Below, piece by piece: positions 1 to 6,931 of a DNA stretch of 10,000 nt. Position 1 is the stretch's first letter. Every line of letters begins with the position of its first letter. The position numbers and the translations under genes are program-made. Under the pieces are notes generated by a model. It was not told the origin of the DNA, did not search any database, and saw only the letters and a list, made by a program, of their open reading frames with translations. The stretch is from Acropora yongei (taxonomy: Eukaryota; Cnidaria; Anthozoa; Scleractinia; Acroporidae), in the NCBI GenBank assembly GCA_014634225.1, contig BLFN01000126.1, positions 689,152 to 699,151 on the forward strand, read 5' to 3'.

Positions 1-262
1 ATGTTGCCACTACAATGGAAATATTGGCCCTAAATAGCACGTAAGTATGCAGATTCCTAAATTTTGTTTCTGTCTTAATTTCGTTTAAGGATATGGGAAG
101 ATGAACCCCTCTAGCTACGGTCTACTCCAAATGTTTGCATTCTATGCAGAGCGTTTAGAGGGTAGCGATACTTTAAATCCTTAACTATACTGTTTATGTG
201 TTAAATACTCGAGTTATGGGCTCCGGCTGTGTCTTGTTTTCATGAGATGGCACGTGTGATGT
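1..262 (+). repeat. Repeat module A, copy 1 (probable LTR fragment)
   Basis: This stretch aligns by eye with 1625-1890 and 2490-2730. Shared landmarks in order are 'tggaaatattggc', 'gtaagtatgc', a 'tgtttctgtgt'-like block, 'ctctagctacgg', 'agctatactgtttgtgtgttaacta'-like text and 'tcttgttttcatgagat'. The three copies differ by scattered substitutions and small indels, so they are old. Copy 1 is cut by the window edge. A pol relic follows about 220 bases downstream and another A copy lies beyond that relic, so the simplest reading is the 3' part of a 5' LTR. The LTR assignment is inference; the repetition is seen directly. Confidence 0.75.
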
Positions 263-483
263 TAACCTTTAACTGGTGACGTCATTCTGTAATCTGATAC
301 ACGATAAATATCATTTCAAACCTAGACGCAAACAATAGTTTCTGGCAACGAAAGTTGAAAGCCCCAACCGTTATCCACATTTGTTACGCCCTAGGGTCGA
401 TACTGCTATGCACGTTTACCATTTGGCCTTTTTAACTGCGTTAGAGAGCCTTAAAGAAAAGTATGTTAAGAATTCTTTAAGGC
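263..483. other. Leader-like spacer between A1 and the pol relic
   Basis: No coding frame is recognisable here. There is a perfect palindromic CRE octamer, TGACGTCA, at 277-284. A 'tttctggcaacgaaagttga' stretch near 340-360 resembles the text that often follows a Ty3/gypsy 5' LTR near the primer-binding site, but the match is loose and no priming tRNA can be named. If A1 is an LTR end, this would be the leader plus whatever remains after loss of gag and protease. Confidence 0.3.
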
Positions 484-1142
484 CTGCCCGGCGTGGAATG
501 TCACATGGATGACATCATTGTGCACGAACCAAATAAAGAAGAACATGACAACAGACTGCAAGCTGTCCTAAACCAGCCCCAGCACACGAACGTTACGCCT
601 AACTATGACAAATGTCATCCACTTAAGGGACTTCTAAGCAAGAAAAACGCCTGAATTTGGGGCACTCCTCAACAGAGAGCATTGAAAACGGTCAAGGAGA
701 AGCTAAGTTCAGCACCAGCACTTGCCATTTCCGATACTGCGTATGAGAACACTCTTCCCGCTGATGCATCGTCTTATGGCTTGGATGCAGACCCAAAAAA
801 CAAACGGACGGCAAATAGAAGTCGGTGGTGTTTACATCTCGTGCTCTTACTCCAACTGAACGCCGATACACGCAAATTCAAAAGGAGGCCCTAGCGACGA
901 CCTGGACTTGTGACAGTTTTGCAGATTTCCTAATCGGGAAACGATTTCACCTTGAAGAAGACCACAAGCCTTTGGTTTCAATCCTGAATTCCAAGAACAG
1001 GGAAGAAATGTCGCCGCGAATCCAATGAGTTTGCATGCGTTTGCTGAGATTTTATTTCACAATGTCACATGTTCCTAGTAAAGGCCTCATCATGGCGGAC
1101 ACACTGTTCCGAGCACCATTGACGGCGCCAGATGAGCTACTC
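484..1142 (+). pseudogene. Ty3/gypsy pol relic: end of RT through RNase H
   Basis: This is the remains of a retrotransposon polyprotein on the plus strand. The RT catalytic motif C reads CHMDDIIVH, with the M codon at 505. It is followed by an EEHD...RLQAVL stretch and KCH. The text then jumps to LKGLLSKKNA, so the usual intervening connection segment of roughly 60 residues appears deleted. An in-frame TGA at 652-654 stands where the family normally has Trp. RNase H follows with ADASSYGL near 760-785, then a frame change, then LTPTERRYTQIQKEALATTW and GKRFHLEEDHKPL in the frame of 825-1028. A TGA at 1026-1028 replaces the Arg expected after PRIQ, and SHVPSKGLIMADTL continues in the same frame. 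Protease, most of RT and integrase are absent. It cannot encode a working polyprotein. Confidence 0.9.
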
Positions 1143-1535
1143 AAAGGGAAAAATAAGATTACCTAACGAAGGTATATTCAGTATCAGAGTACCTGTTAAC
1201 GGCACACACACTATGGTCCGCCACTGCGGTCCGCGATAACAACTCATCGCAAGGGTTAACTCTACTGCAGAGCTTCGGGCGATGGACCGCACTAGGACTT
1301 GAGCACGATAACACCAGTTTGCCGTGAATGGGGAAATGTTAAAATTCGTTCGACTAATATATAATAAAACAAAGAGCATTCCTTTGCTATAGTCTACAAA
1401 ATTGTCCCAACAGTAAAATATCTCACTACCAGCAGCAGCACAGACCAGGCGACACACAGAGTAAAAGTTACCAGCATAAGTTACTTGTTAATTAAGGAAA
1501 AATAAAATGTTTCACATTCAGTTTGCCTTTAAGCT
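1143..1535 (+). repeat. Repeat module B, copy 1
   Basis: It aligns with 2132-2480. Shared landmarks are 'aaataagattacc', 'tctactgcagag', 'gatgg/cggaccgca', 'ataacacca', 'ataaaacaaag' and 'agcataagttacttgtta'. The 320-base open frame on the minus strand here (1457-1137) is not conserved as protein in copy 2 and starts within repeat text, so I do not call it a gene. Copy 1 directly follows the RNase H relic, as a 3' LTR would after integrase loss. About 90-100 bases (roughly 1535-1625) with little match to copy 2 separate it from A2. Confidence 0.75.
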
Positions 1536-1624
1536 GCAAAGAAATGGAAAGCAAAGAAAATGAAATACAAAATAGCTGTCTGAAACTAAGTTAAACGATC
1601 TGTATATTTTTCTTGTTTCTTTGT

Positions 1625-2000
1625 CTTATGCTCTCGCTCCTATGGAAATATTGGCATCAATCAGGTAGTAAGTATGCGTCATTCTTAAATACTGTTTCTG
1701 TGTGAATTTCTGTTAAGGATATGAGAAAATGAATCCCTCTAGCTACGGGATACTCATAAAGTTTGCATTGTCTGCAATGTGTTTTGGAGTGTAGCAATAC
1801 TTAATTCCTCAGCTATACTGTTTGTGTGTTAACTATTCGAGTTATGGGCTCATAGTCTTGTTTTCATGAGATAGCATGTGCCTGAAAGCAAGAAAAAAAA
1901 TCCTCGCTCACACAGTAAGTATTAGAGTGTCGTTTAAACACCGGCCAGTTAGCCAAAGGGAGTTCAAGTGTAATACCAAAAGTTCAACACTATAGAGTCA
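1625..2000 (+). repeat. Repeat module A, copy 2
   Basis: This is the closest partner of A1. 'tatggaaatattggc', 'ctctagctacggga' and 'cgagttatgggct' all recur. Past the end of the A1 match, copies 2 and 3 keep going together: 'aaagttcaacactatagagtcacttca' here matches 'aagttcaatatcatacagtcacttca' in copy 3. The A module is therefore longer than the part shared by all three. Confidence 0.75.
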
Positions 2001-2010
2001 CTTCACGTTT

Positions 2011-2131
2011 TTAACGTCTTTCCAGCACAAATCTGAAAGTGATATGATTTTTTAAGATTGCTGTGCTTGGGTTTTTTCCAAAAAGGCATTTAAAGCAAAC
2101 GCAACGATTGTAGAAACCATGCGCCTCTTAA
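2011..2131 (+). repeat. Short core repeat, copy 1 (TTAA-flanked)
   Basis: It matches 6788-6931 in the same orientation, with 'caaatctgaaagtg' near the left end and 'aaacgcaacgattgtagaaacc' near the right end (2096-2119). Both copies are bounded by TTAA (2011-2014 and 2128-2131 here). TTAA is the target of piggyBac-type elements, but no clear terminal inverted repeat is visible inside the boundaries. TTAA is also common by chance in AT-rich DNA. Confidence 0.6.
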
Positions 2132-2480
2132 TAGAGAAATAAGATTACCAGACTGAGTTGTGTTCAGTTTGAGAGTAGCCGTTAACTTGCATATATCTTT
2201 AAAGATCATCTACGGTACTCACACTGCTGTCTGTCCGCGGTAGCAGCTTCTCGCAACGATTAGATCTACTGCAGAGTTTCCGATGACGGACCGCAGTAGG
2301 AGCAGAATAACACCAGATTACCGGGAAAGGGAAATGCAAAAACTCATTCGCGAATCACACATAACAAAACAAAGTCCACAAAACTGTCAAAGCGACAAAA
2401 AAAAATCACAACAACTAAAAACATAGACAGCTGGGCGACAACATTAACAGCATAAGTTACTTGTTACTTGAGCAAAAATA
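2132..2480 (+). repeat. Repeat module B, copy 2
   Basis: It is a diverged copy of 1143-1500 that keeps 'agaaataagattacc', 'gatctactgcagag', 'ggaccgcagtagga', 'ataacaccag' and 'agcataagttacttgtta'. It runs almost directly into A3, without the extra unmatched bases seen between B1 and A2. Confidence 0.75.
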
Positions 2481-2782
2481 ATAGCTTCATAGTTGGTTTA
2501 CTCGTAAGCATGCCTCATTCGTAAATATTGTTTCTGAGAGACTTTTGGCTTACTACATGTGAAGATGACGTCCAGCTATATATGAGCTGCTCGCAAGGTT
2601 GGCCGGGATTATATGCGGAGTGTTTGGAGTGTGGGAATACTTAAATGCTCAGCTATACTGTTTGTGTGTTAACTATTCTTTTTATGGAAATATGGTCGTG
2701 TTTTCACGAAATGGCATGTGTTTAGAAAACAAGAGCACCGATAACTCAAAGCAAAAGTTCAATATCATACAGTCACTTCAAG
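2481..2782 (+). repeat. Repeat module A, copy 3
   Basis: This is the most diverged A copy. It keeps 'gcctcattcgtaaatattgt', 'gagtgtttggagtgtgggaa', 'gctcagctatactgtttgtg' and 'gtgttttcacgaaatggcat'. The plus-strand open frame of 99 codons at 2599-2898 begins with TTG and crosses from module A into repeat C, so it is best seen as a chance frame. The A module ends at about 'gtcacttcaagc', where repeat C begins. Confidence 0.7.
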
Positions 2783-3130
2783 CTTTAAGAGCCAGTTTCT
2801 GTAAATATCAAAAATCCCGCGATAGTTTCAAAGTTTTCACCACTGACCTTTTAGCATGTCATAAAAGCATTACTGGTCCTCCTAAACTAGTAGTTTAATT
2901 TAGAAAAGCTATTAAAATTTCCTCTGAATGACTGTTTTAACTAGCATTTTCGAAGCGCTTTTGCAAATAAGCACAATGAGCTAACTTCTAATCGATAGGA
3001 AGCCTACTGGTACATTGTATTTCGAGCCACAACTGCAATTGGTCTTTGACCTTATACTTTATATTGTGTTATGTGAAACATTTATCCGCCGCCCAACAAA
3101 AGTGTGCCATTGAGAGATGAAAACATATGG
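2783..3130. repeat. Dispersed repeat C, left copy (inverted relative to 6365-6787)
   Basis: Read on the plus strand it matches the reverse complement of 6365-6795. 'tttaagagccagtttctgt', 'tcccgcga.tgtttcaaa', 'gaccttttagcatgtcata', 'tttcgagcca.aact' and 'agtgtgcca.tgag' recur in the same order. It lacks roughly 170-195 bases present in the right copy (about 6540-6735) and carries a 127-base insertion of its own. No coding capacity is seen. Confidence 0.75.
2871..3011. mobile_element. Possible small insertion inside repeat C, flanked by TACTGGT
   Basis: When the left and right copies of repeat C are compared, 2878-3004 has no counterpart. The interruption is flanked by the direct repeat TACTGGT at 2871-2877 and 3005-3011, as expected for a 7-base target-site duplication. 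The two ends share only a weak inverted similarity (CCTCCTA at the left; the right end reverse-complemented begins GCTTCCTAT). It is non-coding. It may be a MITE-like insertion, or a deletion in the other copy with a chance direct repeat. Confidence 0.35.
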
Positions 3131-3647
3131 TAAAATATACAATCTTCGCGTTCTAAATGAACCAAAAGTGTTGGCCTCAATGCAGACGTTTCGCAATGTT
3201 AAAAGCTAAAAATGGTTCAACTGCATGTCTGGATTAATCTCTCTTAAAGGATTTTTTTCGGCAGGGTGATCAGGATATTCCCTGCGTAAATGTTATATTT
3301 TAAAAACTCTAGATAAACGTCAAACTGTATTAACCTGTAATGCAATTAATGCCGATCGCGCGAAAAAAGCCGTACAGCAAATACACCCACGATATTTTGT
3401 CCAGTTACGATTATTTTATTCACGGAAAGTGGAAATAATTCACTTTTCAATCTTGTTTAATCGTGAGAACGTCGTAGAAACATCACCAACTAAACTGGCG
3501 GGTTGCTTCTGTTCAATTTCCCAAGAGTAATGTAAACTTATGGCACGGGCCCACATCATAATGAAGCCTGCTCGCATAGAGCATAAAGCCGTTCCACGAC
3601 CACGCCGAAAGCTAGTGTATTAAAATAAAAATTATTTGAAAACAAAA
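3131..3647. other. No recognised feature
   Basis: I see no coding frame, repeat partner within the window or clear signal here. It has a small palindromic patch, 'gtggaaataattcac', near 3429-3443 and otherwise reads as ordinary AT-rich intergenic or intronic DNA. Confidence 0.5.
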
Positions 3648-3865
3648 GGAAGAACTTGCAGCTCTCCGATACTTTGCTTGAGAACCCTCTGCCCGCTGAT
3701 GCCTCGTCTCATGGCTTGGGTGCAGTACTGACCCAAAAAACAAACGAACAGCAAATAGAAGCCGGTTGTGTTTATATCTCGCAATCCAACTGAAAGCCGA
3801 TAAATGCAAATATAGGAGGGGGCCCTAGCGACGACCTGTCCGACTTGTGACAGTTTTGCAGATTT
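3648..3865 (+). pseudogene. Second Ty3/gypsy RNase H relic
   Basis: It aligns base by base with 711-928 of the first pol relic, from 'ttccgatact.cg.ttgagaac' to 'cttgtgacagttttgcagattt'. At the DNA level it keeps the ADASS-like segment (gctgatgcctcgtctcatgg), with one more substitution than copy 1. It also keeps five bases (tactg, near 3731) that are missing at position 790 of copy 1, so the AVLTQK text is intact here and the frame break there is a private deletion. It in turn has lost several bases in the ISRALTPTE region (near 3783). Both ends stop abruptly with no LTR nearby. It is a fragment with no coding potential. Minus-strand frames over it are shadows. Confidence 0.85.
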
Positions 3866-3981
3866 GTTTACTCTTGAAATCAACTACTGTGCATATACTC
3901 ACCGGCCTGTTTGTAAACTTTTTTCAGTCCTTGTGAGGATGTTCGGGTCTCTGTCTCTTTGATATTTAGAATCTTCCTTTT

Positions 3982-4119
3982 ATGTCCATATTTGGCAACG
4001 ATAACAGTAATTTCCGAAAAAGATCCGACAGTTTAGAATTACGTGTTGCAATTGAAACTACCTACGTGTCTCTTACGCCATCTGGAAACTCCAATAAATT
4101 TGTTCGGCAGAAGATGTAA
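3982..4119 (+). CDS. Candidate first coding exon, unknown protein
   Basis: An ATG-initiated frame of 45 codons reads as hydrophilic, protein-like text, including NFRKRSDSLELRVAIETTY and a SLTPSGNSNKFVRQK segment. The closing TAA (4117-4119) lies inside a good donor motif, GTAAGC, at 4116. Translation could therefore leave the exon after 4115 in phase 2 rather than stop. I do not recognise a domain. It is the first of several plus-strand coding-like segments before 6352 and could be the N-terminus of that gene or relic. Joining it directly to the open frame at 4324 fails: the AG acceptors I tried give a stop in the required phase. A chance open frame cannot be excluded. Confidence 0.3.
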   Translation: MSIFGNDNSNFRKRSDSLELRVAIETTYVSLTPSGNSNKFVRQKM

Positions 4120-4323
4120 GCACTTGGTTAGTTTTTAACAAACAGTACATATTTTAGTATTCTCTTCAGTAATCGAAAGTTCCAATTTATTGTCTTTTCA
4201 CTTCTGTCGCTTAAAGCTCTTTAATAAGAAGAGCGAAATCTGTTGTTTCCTTCTACACACACGTTCAACATGACCTTGTGTAAATGTTCTACCTTTGTTG
4301 GTTGTATATGTGGAGCAAGCTAA

Positions 4324-4491
4324 GCAAATCCAGCTGACGAAGATGGCGTGACAATCGGGCGGTGTAAAAGAAAGCTCCACCGCCATCTGAAATTCCTCAA
4401 GATTAGCAATGACCCTGGAGTCAAAGTTGCTGCTAATGCGAGCAGGTATGGTGCATTTATAAAATTCATTTCTCGAGTACGTTGTGTATAA
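4324..4491 (+). CDS. Candidate internal exon or exon relic, unknown protein
   Basis: 55 codons stay open on the plus strand, preceded in frame by TAA (4321-4323) and closed by TAA (4489-4491). The text is compositionally protein-like: DEDGVTIGRCKRKLHRHLKF, then DPGVKVAANASRYGAFIKF. There is no ATG near its start, and it is preceded by a T-rich tract with several AG dinucleotides (4315, 4319, 4324). A GTACGT at about 4477 could serve as a donor. I do not recognise the family. The minus strand is also open here (4532-4320), so strand choice rests on the more natural amino acid composition of the plus reading and on co-orientation with segments further right. Confidence 0.3.
   Translation, partial: ANPADEDGVTIGRCKRKLHRHLKFLKISNDPGVKVAANASRYGAFIKFISRVRCV
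4341..4388. repeat. Nested inverted repeat
   Basis: AGATGGCG (4341-4348) is an exact inverse of CGCCATCT (4381-4388). GGCGGTG (4358-4364) pairs exactly with CACCGCC (4378-4384) across a 13-base loop. The two stems share the right arm and so are mutually exclusive. They lie within the candidate coding segment. Confidence 0.5.
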
Positions 4492-5139
4492 CGGTGGCCT
4501 GGACTAGAGACAGTGGAACTGATGTTCACCATTCATTGATGAACATACTGTTGTTTGGTTTTCTCAAGAGTAACTTTCAATAACTATCTCTTTGTTCAAT
4601 ATATAGTTTTTTGTAAATGTGCAAGATGCCTAGAAAAAAGAGGAGAGTTTGCTGATTCCCTTAACCCTACCTTAATTCACCTTTCACTCAAGTCTAAATA
4701 TTACAAAGTTTTTTTTTTTTTTTCCTGAAATCCAAAAGCATAAATAGCCGGTTATTCAGACAATTTACCATTGATTTTTAATGAAAGGAAAAATTAAACT
4801 ATTCAACACCTCAGCTTTCCCATTCTCCACAGGCAGCAGGTCTTTCTGCGTTCAGGGGTGGGTCAAATCGATCCGTGACTGTTAGCTACTGATTCTTGAT
4901 TCTTAAATGGAAAGCTTGCTCAAAAGCTAGAAACAAATATCAGGCATAGACCTCTCTCTCATGAAAGCATTGCTTGCCCATAGGCTAATCGCTTAAAGGA
5001 TTCCATTGATTGGTTGGCTTGTCCAATAAGAGAGGAAAAATGAAACCAACACCATAAGTTCAAACTAGTTTTACACATTTCTAAAAGAAACTATTCATTT
5101 TTTTTTTTTTCGTTTTTTTGGGTATTTGAAAAATATCAT
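4492..5139. other. Non-coding stretch with T tracts and CCAAT motifs
   Basis: No coding text is recognised. It contains long T runs near 4710-4723 and 5098-5117, and a paired 'gattggttgg...tccaataag' patch near 5010-5031 with CCAAT motifs on both strands. If the flanking coding segments belong to one gene this is intronic. Confidence 0.4.
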
Positions 5140-5406
5140 CAGTGTAAATGCAGAGCCAAACGAAAGTGGGTTAGGGGAAATGCTAATGGCACAAACGCAG
5201 AAGAGATGTAGCAAGCACTACTCTCGCATGGGGGAGTCAATGGTGTTCGTGTGACAGTTCTGCAAACAGTGCTAGAGATAATTCGAAAACAGAAGATCCC
5301 GGGAATAAGCAAAATGCACAGTTTCGAGTTCGGCAATGAGGCACTTATGGCCTTGCGAGCATGTACATCGGTTTAGGGAAGCGTTTTGTGGTGGATAAAA
5401 GTACAG
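5140..5406 (+). pseudogene. Exon relic with GISKMHSFEF block
   Basis: The plus frame beginning near 5140 reads a basic Cys-containing segment, then ANGTNAEEM, an in-frame TAG (5209-5211), and then QALLSHGGVNGVRVTV, KQKIPGISKMHSFEF and a stop at 5374-5376. A shift of frame just before that stop continues as LGKRFVVDKSTG up to a donor-like GTCAGT at 5407. From memory, a GISK-type block followed by an 'IG.GK' stretch occurs in a multicopy cnidarian gene family of unknown function whose C-terminus matches the block found at 5951. One internal stop plus one frameshift in 90 codons marks this copy as broken. The family assignment is from recollection of its style, not from a search. Confidence 0.5.
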
Positions 5407-5755
5407 GTCAGTTTTAATCGTGTCTTTTACTACAATATCAGAAAGTTGGCATTCTGCTTATAAAGCGTTATAAGAGTTATTTTACTTACGATGAAATACA
5501 ATTTTTGAAAGGAACTTTTATAATTTTTTTGCGTAAAATACATCTATATAGGTGGCAACGTTATCAATTTTGAATCAGTATTTTCAGCATTTGCTTACTC
5601 ATTCAGATTCAAATTTAAACAACCGTTCTCAGCAAAGAGAGAGAATTGAATTGGATACAACCTCAGTGGCACCTTGTTACTAGTATGATTTATCCTTAAC
5701 ATTTTTTTTTTATTTATAAGTAATATAGTATTAAGTTCATACTTTATTATTGCAG
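5407..5755 (+). other. Probable intron of the GISK-family relic
   Basis: It begins with GTCAGT at 5407 and ends with 'tttattattgcag' at 5755, a good donor and acceptor pair about 349 bases apart. It is AT-rich with T-runs and no coding text. The segments on both sides are coding-like in the same direction. Confidence 0.45.
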
Positions 5756-6187
5756 ATGTAAACTACGGATCGGCTCTCTGCTAAGTTTCGGTTGGAGGCA
5801 ACCCCGCAGGGAATATGCCGACGTCCCTCAAAAAAAGTTCTTCTTTGCCTGTAGTACTGATGATTTGTTCTCGTGCCCACGAGCGATACTTCTACCAGGT
5901 CTGCAAGGAGGGTTGAGCCTGAAAAGGAGTAAAGAAGGTTGAATGGTTTAATGAAGAAACATAAGTCTTACTTTGAAGCAAAATTTAATATCGGTCAAAG
6001 CAGAGGGAAGAAACTAGAACCTGATGATAGCGGCCCAAATGGTGATAGGTTGTTCGCCGCAACAGAATTTCTATCCGCCCGACAAAATTTCATCCTGCTT
6101 TTCTCGTTAGGCGGCTATAAAGCACGCCACAAAGAAGCGCAGTTGACAAAGCAAGATGCACACGGGGTAGAAGAGGAGGACAACTTC

Positions 6188-6226
<39 letters not shown>

Positions 6227-6352
6227 CACTTCCTAACGAGAGTGTTTAACAAAAACAATAATGTACTATTTATTGTCACTACAATGACCTTTCTTGAACC
6301 GCAGAATATGTCTGAGCTGGGTTTTGTGTGTATGTTTGGTTTATTTGTTTGA
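5756..6352 (+). pseudogene. C-terminal exon relic (KFNIG / NGDRLF / EFL block)
   Basis: It follows the acceptor at 5755. The frame from 5757 reads YADVPQKKFFFACSTDDLF and closes with TGA at 5940-5942. The next open frame, with first ATG at 5951, gives 133 codons. Its first 55 residues include KSYFEAKFNIGQSRGKK, NGDRLFAATEFLSARQ and a Phe-Ser ending. That order matches the C-terminal domain, as I recall it, of multicopy cnidarian C2H2-like proteins (a KF.IG..TG block, NG.RLF, EFLT..QI..FFSRL). The expected residues between the first two blocks look partly deleted, and the usual FFSR is altered. Beyond about residue 60 the text, including a hydrophobic stretch near residues 82-96, is not family-like and ends just before repeat C, so the real gene probably ended earlier. 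It is a broken copy; no function is known to me. Confidence 0.5.
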
Positions 6353-6364
6353 TCAAAATGGCTG

Positions 6365-6787
6365 TGACTTGTCGTTTCCGGATCTCAGTGGCACACTCTT
6401 GTCGGGCCGCGGATAAGATCACTCAACACAATACAAGGTATAAGTTTGAAGACCATTGTAGTTTTGGCTCGAAATTCAATGGCCCAGTTGAAAAAAACTA
6501 ATAACGCCGTTATGACATGCTAAAAGGTCATTGGAGGAGGTCAACGCGTCTAGCTGTAGGAGCCCAAAATAAATGTGCAATTTCACTTTATTTTCAATGA
6601 CTACAGCAAGCCAAAATGGCAATTTTCAAACTTTCCTCGATTTTGAAAAAAAAAAACTAAAGCGTGTTGGGATATTTTAATTGTGTTTTCGAAAATAACT
6701 CAGTAAAGGGTTTATTTGGGCAAAATATGAAGAAACTGAAAGTTTTGAAACAGTCGCGGGATTTCTGATAGTCACAGAAACTGGCTC
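6365..6787. repeat. Dispersed repeat C, right copy
   Basis: It is the inverted partner of 2783-3130 and the longer of the two, since it keeps about 170-195 bases (6540-6735) missing on the left. Its right end, 'actggctcttaaa' at 6780-6792, meets the core repeat. It has no coding capacity. Confidence 0.75.
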
Positions 6788-6931
6788 TTAAATTCCATAA
6801 CAAATCTGAAAGTGCTTACGATGGTTTACTATTTTTGTGTTTGTACATGGTGTTTCCTGCGATTGTGGCTCAAACTCTTAAACGGCAATTAAAGGAAACG
6901 CAACCATTGTAGAAACCATGCTCTACTTTAA
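6788..6931 (+). repeat. Short core repeat, copy 2, framed by an inverted repeat
   Basis: It matches 2011-2131 ('caaatctgaaagtg' at 6801, 'aaacgcaaccattgtagaaacc' ending near 6918). It is bounded by TTAA at 6788-6791 and 6928-6931. The flanks form an inverted repeat: 'ctggctcttaaa' (6781-6792) against 'tttaaaagccag' (6927-6938), one mismatch in 12. The same 'tttaagagccag' motif starts repeat C at 2785. Confidence 0.6.

Larger units (their letters stand above)
1..2782 (+). mobile_element. Nested, decayed LTR-retrotransposon cluster
   Basis: The order is A1, pol relic, B1, A2, core repeat, B2, A3. B precedes A twice (B1-A2 and B2-A3), so the LTR may be a B-A unit of about 650-850 bases. On that reading A1 ends a 5' LTR, B1-A2 is the 3' LTR of the same internally deleted element, and B2-A3 is a second, possibly solo, LTR. 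I could not locate TG...CA ends or a target-site duplication, so the boundaries are approximate. All copies are diverged and the only pol text is broken, so the cluster is dead as an autonomous element. Confidence 0.5.

Noticed and set aside
1137..1457. 106-codon minus-strand open frame
   Set aside because: It lies wholly inside repeat module B. The second B copy does not keep it open and its text shows no domain.
2599..2898. 99-codon plus-strand open frame
   Set aside because: It starts at TTG in repeat A3 and runs across the junction into repeat C, so it is a chance frame over two repeats.
3612..3883. Two overlapping minus-strand open frames
   Set aside because: They are antisense shadows of the second pol relic, whose plus-strand homology to 711-928 explains the sequence.
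4320..4532. 70-codon minus-strand open frame
   Set aside because: The plus-strand reading of the same bases is more protein-like and matches the direction of the neighbouring coding-like segments. This is a judgement, not proof.
5139..5336. 65-codon minus-strand open frame
   Set aside because: It is the antisense shadow of the plus-strand segment carrying the GISKMHSFEF block.
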